From the NCBI GenBank assembly GCA_030527645.1, contig JAUNAJ010000001.1:1-64000 (forward strand): a stretch of DNA of 64,000 nucleotides, read 5' to 3'. This DNA is from Lachnospiraceae bacterium (GTDB lineage: Bacteria > Bacillota > Clostridia > Lachnospirales > Lachnospiraceae). This document shows positions 18,548 to 28,246 of the stretch, piece by piece (position 1 is the stretch's first letter; every line of letters begins with the position of its first letter). The notes below the pieces were generated by a model. That model had not been told where the DNA came from, made no database searches, and was given only the letters and a program-made list of their open reading frames with translations. A program made the translations under genes and the position numbers.

Positions 18548-19480
18548 ATGAAAAAGAATAAAATAATCCCCGCATTACTTGCCATGACCTTAGGTGTATC
18601 CCTGCTGACCGGATGCGGTGCATCCGGTAATACAGAAAACACCGGCAGTACAGGAGGCCAGAGCGATACAAAAGCCACAGTAATCCGAATGGGATCCAAG
18701 GACTTTACAGAGAATGAAGTCGTTGCAGAAATCTATGCTCTCGCCCTCGAGGACGCAGGATACACAGTAGAGAGAAAGTTTGATATCTCTTCCTCTGTCA
18801 TCCATCAGAGTATCACCAGCGATGAGATCGATATCTACCCGGAGTATACAGGAACCGGTCTTATATCGATTCTTGGTGAAGCTCCCCTTACGGATGCTGA
18901 TGAGGTATATGAGACGGTAAAATCTGCCTATGCGGAGCAGTTTGAACTCACCTGGCTTGATTATGCAGCAGCCAATGATGGTCAGGGCATCTTCATCAGC
19001 AGAAAATTATCGGATGAGCTGGGCATCACTACCCTTTCCGATCTGCAGGCGAATGCATCGCAGGTACGCTTTGCCTCCCAGGGAGAATTCGATGAACGTG
19101 AGGACGGGATCCCCGGACTTGAGAAGGTGTACGGTCCCTTCGATTGGGCATCTTCCAAGGTCTACGACAACGGGTTAAAATATTCTGTAGTCGAAAATGA
19201 TGAAGCAGATGCTGCTCCTGCCTATACCACAGAGGGACAGCTGTCTCAGACAGATAAATTTGTCCTTCTGGAGGATGATAAGCATGTGTGGCCGCCTTAT
19301 AATCTGGCTCCTGTGGTACAAAATGAGGTGCTGGAGGCGGAACCGGAGATTGCCGATATTTTAAATTCTGTCAGTGCAACGCTGGATACAGCTGTGGTCA
19401 CTCAGCTCAATGCCCGGGTCGACGTGGAGAAAGAGGAGTACGAGGATGTTGCTGCTGATTACTACGAAAGTATCCGATAA
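18548..19480 (+). CDS. Osmoprotectant (glycine betaine/choline-type) ABC transporter, substrate-binding lipoprotein
   Basis: A 310-residue exported lipoprotein of the OpuAC/OpuCC (OsmX) family. The signal peptide ends with the lipobox LLTGCGASG, so Cys is lipidated. The mature protein begins VIRMGSKDFTENEVVAEIYALALEDAGYTVERKFDISSS, typical of quaternary-amine binders, with IDIYPEYTGTGL and YAAANDGQGIFISRKLSDELGI. RBS AAGGAGTGA precedes ATG 18548. It is the first gene of a four-gene transporter set. Confidence 0.93.
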   Translation: MKKNKIIPALLAMTLGVSLLTGCGASGNTENTGSTGGQSDTKATVIRMGSKDFTENEVVAEIYALALEDAGYTVERKFDISSSVIHQSITSDEIDIYPEYTGTGLISILGEAPLTDADEVYETVKSAYAEQFELTWLDYAAANDGQGIFISRKLSDELGITTLSDLQANASQVRFASQGEFDEREDGIPGLEKVYGPFDWASSKVYDNGLKYSVVENDEADAAPAYTTEGQLSQTDKFVLLEDDKHVWPPYNLAPVVQNEVLEAEPEIADILNSVSATLDTAVVTQLNARVDVEKEEYEDVAADYYESIR

Positions 19481-19518
19481 TCAGCAGTGAACGCATTAGA
19501 ACTAAGAAAGAGACAGCA

Positions 19519-20283
19519 ATGATTGCAATTGAATATCAGGATATCGTAAAAAAATACGAAGGAAGTCAGGCATATTCTGTGGATCATGTCAGCGCACAGA
19601 TCCGGGAAGGGGAATTTATCACAATTCTGGGATCCTCCGGCTGTGGAAAGACAACTCTGCTGAAGATGACGAACAGGCTGATTGATCCGACGGAAGGGAA
19701 AATCGTTCTGTTCGGAGAGAATATTGCCCAGGTGGATCCTGTTGTGGTACGCAGAAGGATGGGATATGTAATTCAGCAGGTTGGTTTATTTCCACATATG
19801 ACCGTTGAGGAGAATATCGGTATTATTCCGAAACTGGAAGGGTGGGATAAGGAGCGCATCCATCAGAGGGTGACAGAACTGCTGGAACTGGTTGAGCTGA
19901 AACCGGATGAATATCGTACTCGGTATCCATCGCAGCTTTCCGGAGGACAGCAGCAGAGAATAGGGCTGGCAAGAGCACTGGTGACAGATCCCAAAATCAT
20001 GCTTCTGGATGAACCCTTCGGAGCCATCGATGCCATTACCCGGTTGAATCTGCAGAATGAATTAATGCGGATCCATCAGGGAATGAACAAGACATTTCTT
20101 CTGGTGACCCACGATATTAATGAAGCCTTCAGGCTGGGAAACCGTGTCATGATTATGAATGAAGGAAAACTGCTGCAGTTCGACACCCCTGCAAATATTA
20201 TCCGGCATCCGGCTGACCCGTTTGTGGAGACATTGATCGCCTCAACGAAGGAGCAGGAACGTTTCTGGGAGGGAATACTGTGA
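19519..20283 (+). CDS. Osmoprotectant ABC transporter ATP-binding protein
   Basis: A 254-residue ABC ATPase of the OpuCA/ProV group, without the C-terminal CBS domains found in longer homologues. Walker A GSSGCGKTT, Q-loop QQVGLFPHM, signature LSGGQQQRIGLARAL, Walker B IMLLDEPFGAID, and H-loop VTHD. It powers import of a compatible solute. Its TGA overlaps the GTG start of the first permease by four bases. Confidence 0.95.
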   Translation: MIAIEYQDIVKKYEGSQAYSVDHVSAQIREGEFITILGSSGCGKTTLLKMTNRLIDPTEGKIVLFGENIAQVDPVVVRRRMGYVIQQVGLFPHMTVEENIGIIPKLEGWDKERIHQRVTELLELVELKPDEYRTRYPSQLSGGQQQRIGLARALVTDPKIMLLDEPFGAIDAITRLNLQNELMRIHQGMNKTFLLVTHDINEAFRLGNRVMIMNEGKLLQFDTPANIIRHPADPFVETLIASTKEQERFWEGIL

Positions 20284-20909
20284 TAGAATATTTTTTGAAA
20301 CGTCCGGAAAAGATTCTGAATCCGCTTCTGGAGCATATGGAGCTGGTACTGATCACCCTGCTTTTTTCAGTTGCACTGGCAGCGGCACTTACACTGCTAT
20401 CCCTATATGTTCGGAAAGCAGGCTGCGTGCTGAATCAGTTGTTTGCAGTACTCTACGGGATCCCATCCCTTGCTCTGTTTGCCCTGCTGATTCCGGTAAC
20501 AGGATTAGGGACAAAAACCGCCGTGATCGTGCTGGTTGTGTATAACCAGTATTTGCTTCTTCGGAATTTCCTGACGGGAATCGGAGAAGTGGATCCCGCC
20601 GTCTGTGAGGCTGCGGCGGGCATCGGTATGACCAAGATGCAGGTTCTGCTGAGAGTACAGCTTCCTCTGGCAAGGAAAGCAATATTTGCAGGGATCCGTC
20701 TTGCTGTTGTATCTACCATTGGAATCGGCACTATAGCCTCATCTATCAATGCCGGAGGACTTGGTGACCTGCTGTTTGACGGCCTTCGCACCATGAATCT
20801 GGTCAAGATCCTGTGGGGAAGCTTCCTGTCAGCCGGACTTGCAATTGTGACAAATGCAGTTCTAAAATGCGTCGAAAACGCAATTGACAGGAAGGTACAG
20901 GGACAGTAA
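20280..20909 (+). CDS. Osmoprotectant ABC transporter permease 1
   Basis: A 209-residue inner-membrane permease of the OpuCB/OpuCD (BPD_transp_1) family, with about five membrane helices and the EAA-type loop VDPAVCEAAAGIGMTKMQVLLRVQLPLARKAIFAG. It starts with GTG at 20280, overlapping the ATPase stop, a sign of translational coupling. Confidence 0.93.
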   Translation: MIEYFLKRPEKILNPLLEHMELVLITLLFSVALAAALTLLSLYVRKAGCVLNQLFAVLYGIPSLALFALLIPVTGLGTKTAVIVLVVYNQYLLLRNFLTGIGEVDPAVCEAAAGIGMTKMQVLLRVQLPLARKAIFAGIRLAVVSTIGIGTIASSINAGGLGDLLFDGLRTMNLVKILWGSFLSAGLAIVTNAVLKCVENAIDRKVQGQ

Positions 20910-20981
20910 TGGCAGACCGGTTTACCACATGGAGACGGGTACTATGATTGTAAATATTATCGACAAAAGAGGAAAAAGCAT

Positions 20982-21617
20982 ATGATCGCAGCGATGGCAG
21001 ACTATATAGGAAGAAACTACATTCAGATTCTGGAACAGCTGCTGACACATCTTGGGATCAGCCTGCTGGCTCTTTTAACAGCTTGTATTATTGGTATTCC
21101 CCTGGGATATTTCGCATCCAGAAGTACTAATAGCGAACGTCTGCTGTCCATACCATTCCAGGTGCTTCGAGTGGTACCCTCTCTGGCACTGCTTGTTCTG
21201 CTGATCCCTGTGATGGGTACAGGTGTGGCTCCGGCAGTGACTGCCCTGACTGTTCTTGCCGTTCCTCCGATCTTCCTGAACACGATTGTAGGCTTTCGGG
21301 AAGTACCGGAATTTATGGTTGAAAGCGGGGTGGGAATCGGAATGACAGAGCAGCAGGTGCTGCGTCAGGTCAGAATTCCCTTGGCTCTTCCGATGATCTT
21401 ATCCGGTGTTCGAACCGGAATGGTGGAGGCCATCGCCAGTGCCGCCCTTGCAGCAAAAATCGGTGCAGGCGGTCTCGGTGAGCTGATATTCACGGGACTT
21501 GGTCTGAACCGTGCAGATCTGCTCCTGATCGGAGGCGTACTGGTGGCGGTATTATCCGTTGGCTGCGGTGTGCTGTTTGATTGGATGACAAGAAAGCTGC
21601 TAAAATATAAGTATTAA
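20982..21617 (+). CDS. Osmoprotectant ABC transporter permease 2
   Basis: A 211-residue second permease homologous to the previous one. It has GIPLGYFASRS, the conserved RVVPSLALLVLLIPVMG, and the coupling loop ESGVGIGMTEQQVLRQVRIPLALPMILSG. Together with the lipoprotein, ATPase and first permease it completes a heterodimeric OpuC-type importer. Confidence 0.93.
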   Translation: MIAAMADYIGRNYIQILEQLLTHLGISLLALLTACIIGIPLGYFASRSTNSERLLSIPFQVLRVVPSLALLVLLIPVMGTGVAPAVTALTVLAVPPIFLNTIVGFREVPEFMVESGVGIGMTEQQVLRQVRIPLALPMILSGVRTGMVEAIASAALAAKIGAGGLGELIFTGLGLNRADLLLIGGVLVAVLSVGCGVLFDWMTRKLLKYKY

Positions 21618-21671
21618 TACTGTGTTACCTGAACAGCGCATGAATGGGAGGTTACCCGTGAACTGTATCTG

Positions 21672-21713
21672 AACAGCAGCACTGCGGAATATTCTGCGGT
21701 GTTGCTGTTTTTT
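21672..21713 (+). terminator. Intrinsic terminator of the osmoprotectant operon
   Basis: AACAGCAGCACTGC (from 21672) pairs, with two mismatches, with GCGGTGTTGCTGTT, followed by TTTTT to 21713. Confidence 0.8.
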
Positions 21714-21771
21714 CAGTGAGAGGGTATACTGCAGAATATAGGAGTATTACCTTGGATGGGAGACGTAAACT

Positions 21772-23289
21772 ATGGATATTACACTAGGTGTCGTACTTAG
21801 GCTACTTTCTTTGGATACGACAATTTATACGAAAGTTGTGAAGGAAGATGAATATATTAAGGGATATGAAATCTGGGAGCCCGGAATGGGGATTCCTCAG
21901 AGTAACGTGCTCTATCTGATGGAGTACCAGACATTAATGATGGATCCGGGGATTTGGAAGAGAAAATATGTCCTGTGCACGGGAAGGCTGACTGCCGAAG
22001 AACTGTCCGGTCAAGAGGACTACTGGATCAGCGTATCAGACAGTCTTCGTCCTATGGATCTGTTTCGGCAGCTGCAGCGGATTTTTCAGATCTGGTATCA
22101 TTGGTGCATCCGTTTACATGAAATGATCCTGGCCAATTCAAACCTGAGTGAGCTTCTGGAAACCATGGAAGAGACATTTCAGATCTTTTCGTGTATTTCC
22201 ACGCAGGCAATGGAGATTGTCGGCGTCAGCAGCGGCTTTGAGCAGCATTGCAGCTGGGTGGAGCAGCAGACTGTGCTGCTCCATCAGGTAAATGAGCTGG
22301 TTACGGATGAGGACTTTCAGAACGCAAAGAGCGAGGATAACGTTTTTTTATATACAAATATGTATGGGGAATGCTATTACTGTTACAATTTAAAGATAAG
22401 CGGGCAGTATCGGGCACGGATCATCAGCGGCGTGGAAGGATGGACAAAGGCATACGGTGTTCATGGAATCGTAACTGTGTTTGGGGCGGCTTTAAACAAG
22501 GTATACGGAGAATATGACAGGCAGGAGGATTTGATACAGGGAGAGCAGGGAATGAAGCACATGCTGTCCGATATGCTGCAGGGTCTGGTTCCGATGCAGT
22601 TCGAGCTTCGCCGCCAGCTGGAGACGGTTCACTGGGTGCCGACGCAGACCTATCAGGTGCTGGTCATCCGCTTTCAGGATGAAACAAACGGCGGTGTCGG
22701 CATGTCCTACTACAAAACGCAGATCCACGCACTGCTGCAGGATTGCTTTGTTTTGCAGGAAACGGATCGTTTTATATGCGTGCGTAATCTGAGTCGATGG
22801 AAAGAACTGAAGGACTACGATGAGATTTTGCCGTATTTTCTGAGAGAGACCCTGTGCAAGGCAGGAATCAGCGATACCTTTCGGGACTTTGCACAGGTAC
22901 GCTCGTATTATCTTGAGGCACTGGAAGCACTTCGAATCGGTGAGAGGGTAGACAGTACAAGGTGGTACTACTATTTCTCTCGTTATACTATGCCGTATAT
23001 GCTGCAGCAGTGCATCAAAGAATTGATGCCGGAACAGGTCTGTCATCCGGCATTGAGGATTCTGGATGAATACGACAAGAAAAATGAGACACATTTGCTG
23101 GAGACTCTGGAAGTTTTTCTCAGGGAAAGACACAGCATAGCACATTCGGCAGCACTGCTGGACATACACCGAACAACATTGCTGGTACGGCTGGAACGGA
23201 TCAATCATTTGACGGGAATTGACATTCAGGATTATCCTACATGCCTGCATCTGATGCTTTCTCTGGAGATTCTGCATTTTTCAGGTTGA
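21772..23289 (+). CDS. PucR/CdaR family transcriptional regulator
   Basis: A 505-residue regulator with a PucR N-terminal domain (DITLGVVLRLLSLD) and the C-terminal HTH_30 signature HSIAHSAALLDIHRTTLLVRLERINHLTGIDIQDYPTCLHLMLSLEIL. The middle resembles a GGDEF-like CdaR domain without catalytic residues. Homologues sense purine metabolites, sugar acids or other small molecules. It directly precedes an orphan UroD-family gene on the same strand, its likely target. Confidence 0.9.
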   Translation: MDITLGVVLRLLSLDTTIYTKVVKEDEYIKGYEIWEPGMGIPQSNVLYLMEYQTLMMDPGIWKRKYVLCTGRLTAEELSGQEDYWISVSDSLRPMDLFRQLQRIFQIWYHWCIRLHEMILANSNLSELLETMEETFQIFSCISTQAMEIVGVSSGFEQHCSWVEQQTVLLHQVNELVTDEDFQNAKSEDNVFLYTNMYGECYYCYNLKISGQYRARIISGVEGWTKAYGVHGIVTVFGAALNKVYGEYDRQEDLIQGEQGMKHMLSDMLQGLVPMQFELRRQLETVHWVPTQTYQVLVIRFQDETNGGVGMSYYKTQIHALLQDCFVLQETDRFICVRNLSRWKELKDYDEILPYFLRETLCKAGISDTFRDFAQVRSYYLEALEALRIGERVDSTRWYYYFSRYTMPYMLQQCIKELMPEQVCHPALRILDEYDKKNETHLLETLEVFLRERHSIAHSAALLDIHRTTLLVRLERINHLTGIDIQDYPTCLHLMLSLEILHFSG

Positions 23290-23312
23290 ACTGCTGTACC
23301 TAAGTAGGCCTA

Positions 23313-23347
23313 TCCACTGCTTGTGCTGATGAAGAACAAGCAGTGGA
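23313..23347 (+). terminator. Hairpin after the PucR-type regulator
   Basis: TCCACTGCTTGT (23313-23324) pairs perfectly with ACAAGCAGTGGA (23336-23347). The T tract is weak, so termination is probable but not certain. A second inverted repeat, ACTCCG (23471-23476)/CGGAGT (23486-23491), lies just upstream of a TATAAT (23517-23522) before the next gene and may be an operator. Confidence 0.55.
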
Positions 23348-23549
23348 TGGGCAGTATAATTTTCACATGACTGCTATATAATGTAGTAGTGGATTGCTGT
23401 TAACTTCTTTCATTTGATGAATTTACACTTACAAATCCCTGATTTACAATGAAAACAGATCACACGAGTGACTCCGTGGAATAATCGGAGTTTGAATTGA
23501 ATTCTGGAACTGCAGGTATAATCATTGTAATGTCGAGGAGGACGAGAGT

Positions 23550-24542
23550 ATGATGACACCAAGAGAAAATTTTCTGGAGCTGTTGAATGGCGGAAAGCCG
23601 GAGAGACTTGTTAACGGGTATGAACCATTTGAATTTATTGTAAGCGATCCACTGATATACAAATATTATCTTGGATGCTACATTGAGGGGCAGGAAACCA
23701 AGAGTCCTTTTGGCTACAGCATCCTTTGGAAAAAGGGTGAGCATGCCGGCATGCCTTACGTTACTGAAGAGAATAAGCTGATCAAAGACATCACAGAATG
23801 GAGAAAATACTACATTCCTCAGGATGTTTCAATGCCGGAGGAGGCCTGGGCACAGGCGAAGGCAGATTTTGCCAAGATCGACAGAAAGGAAAAAATGGCA
23901 ACGGGCTTAATGGTCAGTGGTCTGTTTGAGGGGCTTCATGCAATGATGGGCTTCGAGGATACACTAATGAACTTCCTGATGGAGCCGGAGGCGATGGAAG
24001 AGCTGCTGGACGTACAGCTGGAGTGGAAGCTTGCCTATGCAAAAGAACTGCTGGATCATATGGAACTGGATGCCATTCTTTATCATGATGATCTAGGAGC
24101 AAAAGAAAAACTGTTCTTCAGCCGTGACGTGTTCCAGGAGTTTTTCCTTCCGCGTTACGAAAAACTGTTCGGCTATATTCAGTCCAGAGGAGCAAAAGTA
24201 ATTCTTCATGCAGACAGCTATTGTGAACCGCTGGTAGAGGACTTTGTGACCATGCATGTAGATGTATGGCAGGGTGCACTTTACACTAATAATTTCAAAG
24301 CGATTCAGGAGAAGGTGAAAGGCAAACTGGTTCTGATGGGTGGAATTGACTCGATCATTGATCGTGAAGGCTGGACAAGAGAAGAAGTGTTTGCTGATGT
24401 TTACAGAGCCATTGAGCAGGGGGCTCCTTATGGTGCATTTATCCCTTGCATTACATACGGTCTTCCGGAATCTATCTACCCGGGTGTACTGGAGTGTACC
24501 ATGGAGGCAGTGGATCAGTATAATAAAGAGCACTTTGCCTGA
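23550..24542 (+). CDS. Uroporphyrinogen decarboxylase (UroD/MtaA) family protein
   Basis: A 330-residue member of the UroD superfamily, which includes HemE and the MtaA/CmuA corrinoid methyltransferases. Seen are MTPRENFLELLNGGKPERLVNGYEPF at the start, LYHDDLGAKEKLFFSRDVFQEFFLPRYEKL, KVILHADSYCEPLVEDF and LMGGIDS. The HADSYCE segment may bind zinc as in methyltransferases. No haem genes or corrinoid protein lie nearby, so a methyltransferase-like role on a small methylated substrate is more likely than haem synthesis. GAGGAGGA precedes ATG 23550. Confidence 0.85.
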   Translation: MMTPRENFLELLNGGKPERLVNGYEPFEFIVSDPLIYKYYLGCYIEGQETKSPFGYSILWKKGEHAGMPYVTEENKLIKDITEWRKYYIPQDVSMPEEAWAQAKADFAKIDRKEKMATGLMVSGLFEGLHAMMGFEDTLMNFLMEPEAMEELLDVQLEWKLAYAKELLDHMELDAILYHDDLGAKEKLFFSRDVFQEFFLPRYEKLFGYIQSRGAKVILHADSYCEPLVEDFVTMHVDVWQGALYTNNFKAIQEKVKGKLVLMGGIDSIIDREGWTREEVFADVYRAIEQGAPYGAFIPCITYGLPESIYPGVLECTMEAVDQYNKEHFA

Positions 24543-24576
24543 ACAGAAAGTTATTTGAAAATCGATTGATACAGAC

Positions 24577-24614
24577 AGAGGCTGCCGCATGAGTGCGACA
24601 GCCTCTTATTTTTT
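24577..24614 (+). terminator. Intrinsic terminator between convergent genes
   Basis: AGAGGCTG-CCGCA (24577-24589) pairs with TGCGA-CAGCCTCT (24594-24606) and TATTTTTT follows. Confidence 0.85.
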
Positions 24615-25551
24615 ATGGAGCTGCTGAGACACAGTCAGCCTGTTTCGATGCATCTCTGCTGCGCAGCTGACTGATCAGTATAGATGTCAGTACCAGACCG
24701 ATTCCGACGATATTAATTACTCCAAGTGCTTCGTGATAGAGCCAGATTCCAAATACAGCAGCAACCACGGTTTCTGCAGACGCCAGGATCGGTACGATAC
24801 TGCTGTTGCTGATTCTGTGGACGCCTGCATAATAGAGTCCGTAGGCAATGGTTGTAGGGATCAATGCATACAGTACCGCAATTCCCAGCGCAGGTGCCGG
24901 AATGGATTGCATGTGCTCCTGAGGTCTGGCGTAGAATACCAATGAAACGGCGGCAAAAAAATAACTGTAGGTACTTACTACCCATGGGCTGCTGCCGGAT
25001 GCGAGACGGCCGAAGATCGCTGTCAGGGCATAGCAGGTGCCGGCGCATACTCCGCAGACGATACCGATCACAGAAACCTGTGCCGCACCGGAAGTTCCTC
25101 CGGACACAGTCAGTACACAGCCAAGAATATTGACGCAGACGGCGATCAGCTTTCCCTTTGTCAGCTGTTCCTGAAACAGAAACGCAGCGGTAAACATGGT
25201 GATCGCCGGTGCGATATTCAAAAGGACGGCACTGACCGTTACTCCTGCACGTGCGACGGCAATACTGTAGAAGATATTGTAAATGCCGTGGCAGACGATA
25301 CCAAGAAGTGCACAGCGCAGGACTTCAAGTCGGGAAATCTTCAGTGCAGAAGGACCTTCCTTGAACAGTGTAATCGTAAGTGAAAGGATGAATGCAAAAC
25401 CAACTCGCAGAAAACTGATCATTCCGGTGCTGACCTGATACTCGGTGAGTTCCTTGACAAAAGCACCGATACTACCCCACAGAATTCCTGCCAGCAGTAC
25501 CAGAGCATATCCGTAGACGCCGCTGAACTTTTTATTAATAATCCTTCCCAC
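24613..25551 (-). CDS. EamA/DMT family transporter
   Basis: A 312-residue drug/metabolite transporter with about ten hydrophobic helices in two EamA repeats (YALVLLAGILWGSIGAFVKEL... and VCAGTCYALTAIFGRLA...). Such proteins export amino acids or other metabolites. It starts with GTG at 25551, eight bases after GGAGG. Divergent from a LysR regulator, which by arrangement probably controls it. Confidence 0.92.
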   Translation of the reverse strand: MGRIINKKFSGVYGYALVLLAGILWGSIGAFVKELTEYQVSTGMISFLRVGFAFILSLTITLFKEGPSALKISRLEVLRCALLGIVCHGIYNIFYSIAVARAGVTVSAVLLNIAPAITMFTAAFLFQEQLTKGKLIAVCVNILGCVLTVSGGTSGAAQVSVIGIVCGVCAGTCYALTAIFGRLASGSSPWVVSTYSYFFAAVSLVFYARPQEHMQSIPAPALGIAVLYALIPTTIAYGLYYAGVHRISNSSIVPILASAETVVAAVFGIWLYHEALGVINIVGIGLVLTSILISQLRSRDASKQADCVSAAP

Positions 25552-25818
25552 TTGAAGTTCCTCCTTCGATACGTTATTGTCATGCAGCTGTTCAGCTGTA
25601 AATAACTTTTCCTGTTACGTGAACTGTAACCTTCTCCTGAATCATTACAGGTATATCATAAATTCTTTTTGGAATATAAGGAAGAAACAGTGTATAATAC
25701 TTTTATTAGCAAATGTAATATTTCTTCTGAGAGAATTTCGTATGAAATAAATTTTCAACTATGTTTCAGCTGGGCGGTTACCATACAGATATGGCCGCCT
25801 GCCCCTCGGAGGTACTAT

Positions 25819-26670
25819 ATGGACGATCGGAAAATTCAGGTGTTTCTGGCTGTTGTGGAGCATGGAAGCTTCAGCAAGGCCTCTGAACACCTTCATTGCA
25901 CCCAGTCTGCCGTCACGCAGACCATTAATCGACTGGAAAATGAACTGGGCTGCACACTGCTTAATCGGTATCACAGCGGCGTGAAATTAACATCTGCAGG
26001 AGAACAGCTTTTTCCTGATCTGCAGGCAGCCTTCAATGGGCTGGAAAATCTGCGGACGCATGCAGAAAGAATATCCACTGCGATGCATTCTCAGATCAGG
26101 ATCGGTTCCTTTTCCAGTATTGCCAATACATGGCTCCCTGAAATATTAAAAGAATACCGGGAACAGCACTCGGAAACAGTTTTTACCATTAAGATCTGTA
26201 CAAATGATATTGAAGAACAATTGAAAGCGGATCAGATCGATATCGCGTTCGGAGATCGGTCCCGTCTTTCTCATTCTCTGTTCATTCCGCTGATGGAGGA
26301 TCCGTATTTTGCTGTAGTTCCGGAAGGAATACAGATAGAAAATACAGTCGTTACCCAGCAGGAATTATCGGAACTGCCGTTTTTAATGGCACCAATGAAT
26401 GATCTGGAAGAAATTCTTTCTGTTCATCCCTGGAATGCAGTGCGCGTTGACAGTGACGATGATGGTACCTTGCTGACAATGGTGGCAAATGGTCTGGGAT
26501 CAACGGTCATGCCGCAGCTTAGTCTGACTGCCGTCCCGAAAGGTGTCAGGGTACTTCCGCTGGAACCGGGGATCCACCGTACACTGGGAATAGGAATGAA
26601 TGCTGAACCGGCTGTGCAGACCCGGCGTTTCTGCGATTTTGTAAAGGCATCAAATTTGACAAAACAATAG
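25819..26670 (+). CDS. LysR family transcriptional regulator
   Basis: A 283-residue LysR protein. The HTH reads MDDRKIQVFLAVVEHGSFSKASEHLHCTQSAVTQTINRLENELG; the effector domain follows (SQIRIGSFSSIANTWLPEILKEY). The frame is open 50 codons upstream, but CGGAGGT (25807-25813) fixes the start at 25819. Its target is probably the divergent EamA exporter; the 267-bp gap between them shows no further clear site. Confidence 0.93.
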   Translation: MDDRKIQVFLAVVEHGSFSKASEHLHCTQSAVTQTINRLENELGCTLLNRYHSGVKLTSAGEQLFPDLQAAFNGLENLRTHAERISTAMHSQIRIGSFSSIANTWLPEILKEYREQHSETVFTIKICTNDIEEQLKADQIDIAFGDRSRLSHSLFIPLMEDPYFAVVPEGIQIENTVVTQQELSELPFLMAPMNDLEEILSVHPWNAVRVDSDDDGTLLTMVANGLGSTVMPQLSLTAVPKGVRVLPLEPGIHRTLGIGMNAEPAVQTRRFCDFVKASNLTKQ

Positions 26671-26684
26671 AAGTGTGATAAAAG
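26656..26684 (+). promoter_or_regulatory. Candidate promoter of the alpha-amylase gene
   Basis: TTGACA (26656-26661), 17-base spacer, TAAAAG (26679-26684). The -35 lies within the last codons of the LysR gene. Confidence 0.45.
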
Positions 26685-26761
26685 AGTACACTAACACAGC
26701 AGTATGCGCTGCAAAACAATCTGTACAGACAGGCATATCTGAAATTAAGAAGGTGATTATA

Positions 26762-28240
26762 ATGAATAACAGAGAGAATCTGACACTGATGCAGGGATTT
26801 GAATGGTATCTGCCCGCAGATCATCTCCACTGGAGAAGAATCGCATCCAAAGCGGAAGAGCTTTCCCGTGCCGGAATCGATATGATCTGGCTGCCTCCGT
26901 CCTATAAGGGAGCCGGCGGCGATCAGAGTGTCGGCTACGATGTTTATGATAAATACGATCTTGGAGAGTTTGACCAGAAGGGCTCAATCTCTACAAAATA
27001 TGGAACGAAAGAGGAGTATCTTGCCTGTGTTGAAGCACTTCACAATGCCGGGATCCGTGTGATCAGCGACATTGTCCTGGACCATCTGATGGGCGCGGAT
27101 GAGACTGAACGGATCACGGTTGTCGAGGACTCCTTCGATGACCGGAACCAGCAGATCTCGGGAGAGCTGGAGATCAATGCATGGACCAGATTTACCTACC
27201 CTGGCAGAAAGGGCAGATATTCGAAGGAACAGTGGGATTTTCATGATTTCAACGGTACCGATTTTGACGATGAGGAGAAACGTACCGGCCTGTTCCGGAT
27301 CGAGGGAAAAACCTGGAACCGCGGCACGGACTGGGATTTCGGGAATTTCGACTATCTGATGGGTGCCTGTCTCGATATGGAGAATCCTGAAGTGGTGAAG
27401 AAACTCACTGACTGGGGAAAGTGGTTCCTGGATACAACGAATACAGACGGTCTGCGTCTGGATGCCGTGAAGCATATCAGCCATGAATTCTTCCTTCAGT
27501 GGATCAGGGATATGAGAGAGCACAAAGGAGACGAGTTCTTTGTTGTGGGAGAATACTGGCATGGAGAGATTGAGCGTCTTCTTCATTATCTCGATGCGGT
27601 TGAGAATGCCTATGCTCTTTTTGATGTGCCGCTGCACTATGCATTGATGAATGCAGGAAACAACAGGGAGATGGATCTGACCAATCTTCTGAAGGACAGT
27701 CTTCTGGCTGCCAGACCGGACAATGCGGTACTGTTCGTGGATAATCATGACACCCAGCCGGGACAGGCACTGTATTCCTTTGTTCCCACCTGGTTTAAGC
27801 CCCAGGCTTATTCGATCATTCTGTTCCAGGAAGCGGGATATCCCTGTGTGTTTTACGGAGATCTGTACGGCATTCCCCATGACAATATTCCACCGGTGAC
27901 CGGGCTTGCGAAGCTGTGTCAGGCGAGAAAGGTGTCCGCCTACGGTACCCAGAAGGATTATTATGATGACGCCCATGTTGTGGGCTATACCAGAGCGGGC
28001 GATGCAGAGCACGAGGGCTCCGGTATGGCAGTTCTGATCACCAACAACGAGGGCGGAAGCAAGCGTATGTATGTCTCCATGAAATATGCAGGAGAATGCT
28101 TTGTGAACCTGTTAAAGCCCACCAGTGAAAAAGTGGTGCTGGGAGATGATGGCTGCGGCGAGTTCTATGTAGAACGGGAGAGTGCTGCCGTCTGGGTAAG
28201 AGAAAGCGGCTACGAGAAAATTGAGCTTGGAGAGCTTTGA
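26762..28240 (+). CDS. Alpha-amylase (GH13, subfamily 5-like, cytoplasmic)
   Basis: A 492-residue GH13 enzyme without signal peptide, so intracellular maltodextrin or glycogen breakdown is likely. It starts LTLMQGFEWYLPADHLHWRRI, typical of GH13_5. Catalytic residues: nucleophile Asp in DGLRLDAVKHIS, acid/base Glu in FFVVGEYWHGE, and Asp in VLFVDNHDTQPGQ; region I is VISDIVLDHLMGAD. AAGGTGAT lies four bases before ATG 26762; the frame is open from 26675 without a ribosome site. No other starch genes are adjacent. Confidence 0.94.
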   Translation: MNNRENLTLMQGFEWYLPADHLHWRRIASKAEELSRAGIDMIWLPPSYKGAGGDQSVGYDVYDKYDLGEFDQKGSISTKYGTKEEYLACVEALHNAGIRVISDIVLDHLMGADETERITVVEDSFDDRNQQISGELEINAWTRFTYPGRKGRYSKEQWDFHDFNGTDFDDEEKRTGLFRIEGKTWNRGTDWDFGNFDYLMGACLDMENPEVVKKLTDWGKWFLDTTNTDGLRLDAVKHISHEFFLQWIRDMREHKGDEFFVVGEYWHGEIERLLHYLDAVENAYALFDVPLHYALMNAGNNREMDLTNLLKDSLLAARPDNAVLFVDNHDTQPGQALYSFVPTWFKPQAYSIILFQEAGYPCVFYGDLYGIPHDNIPPVTGLAKLCQARKVSAYGTQKDYYDDAHVVGYTRAGDAEHEGSGMAVLITNNEGGSKRMYVSMKYAGECFVNLLKPTSEKVVLGDDGCGEFYVERESAAVWVRESGYEKIELGEL

Positions 28241-28246
28241 TGTTCC

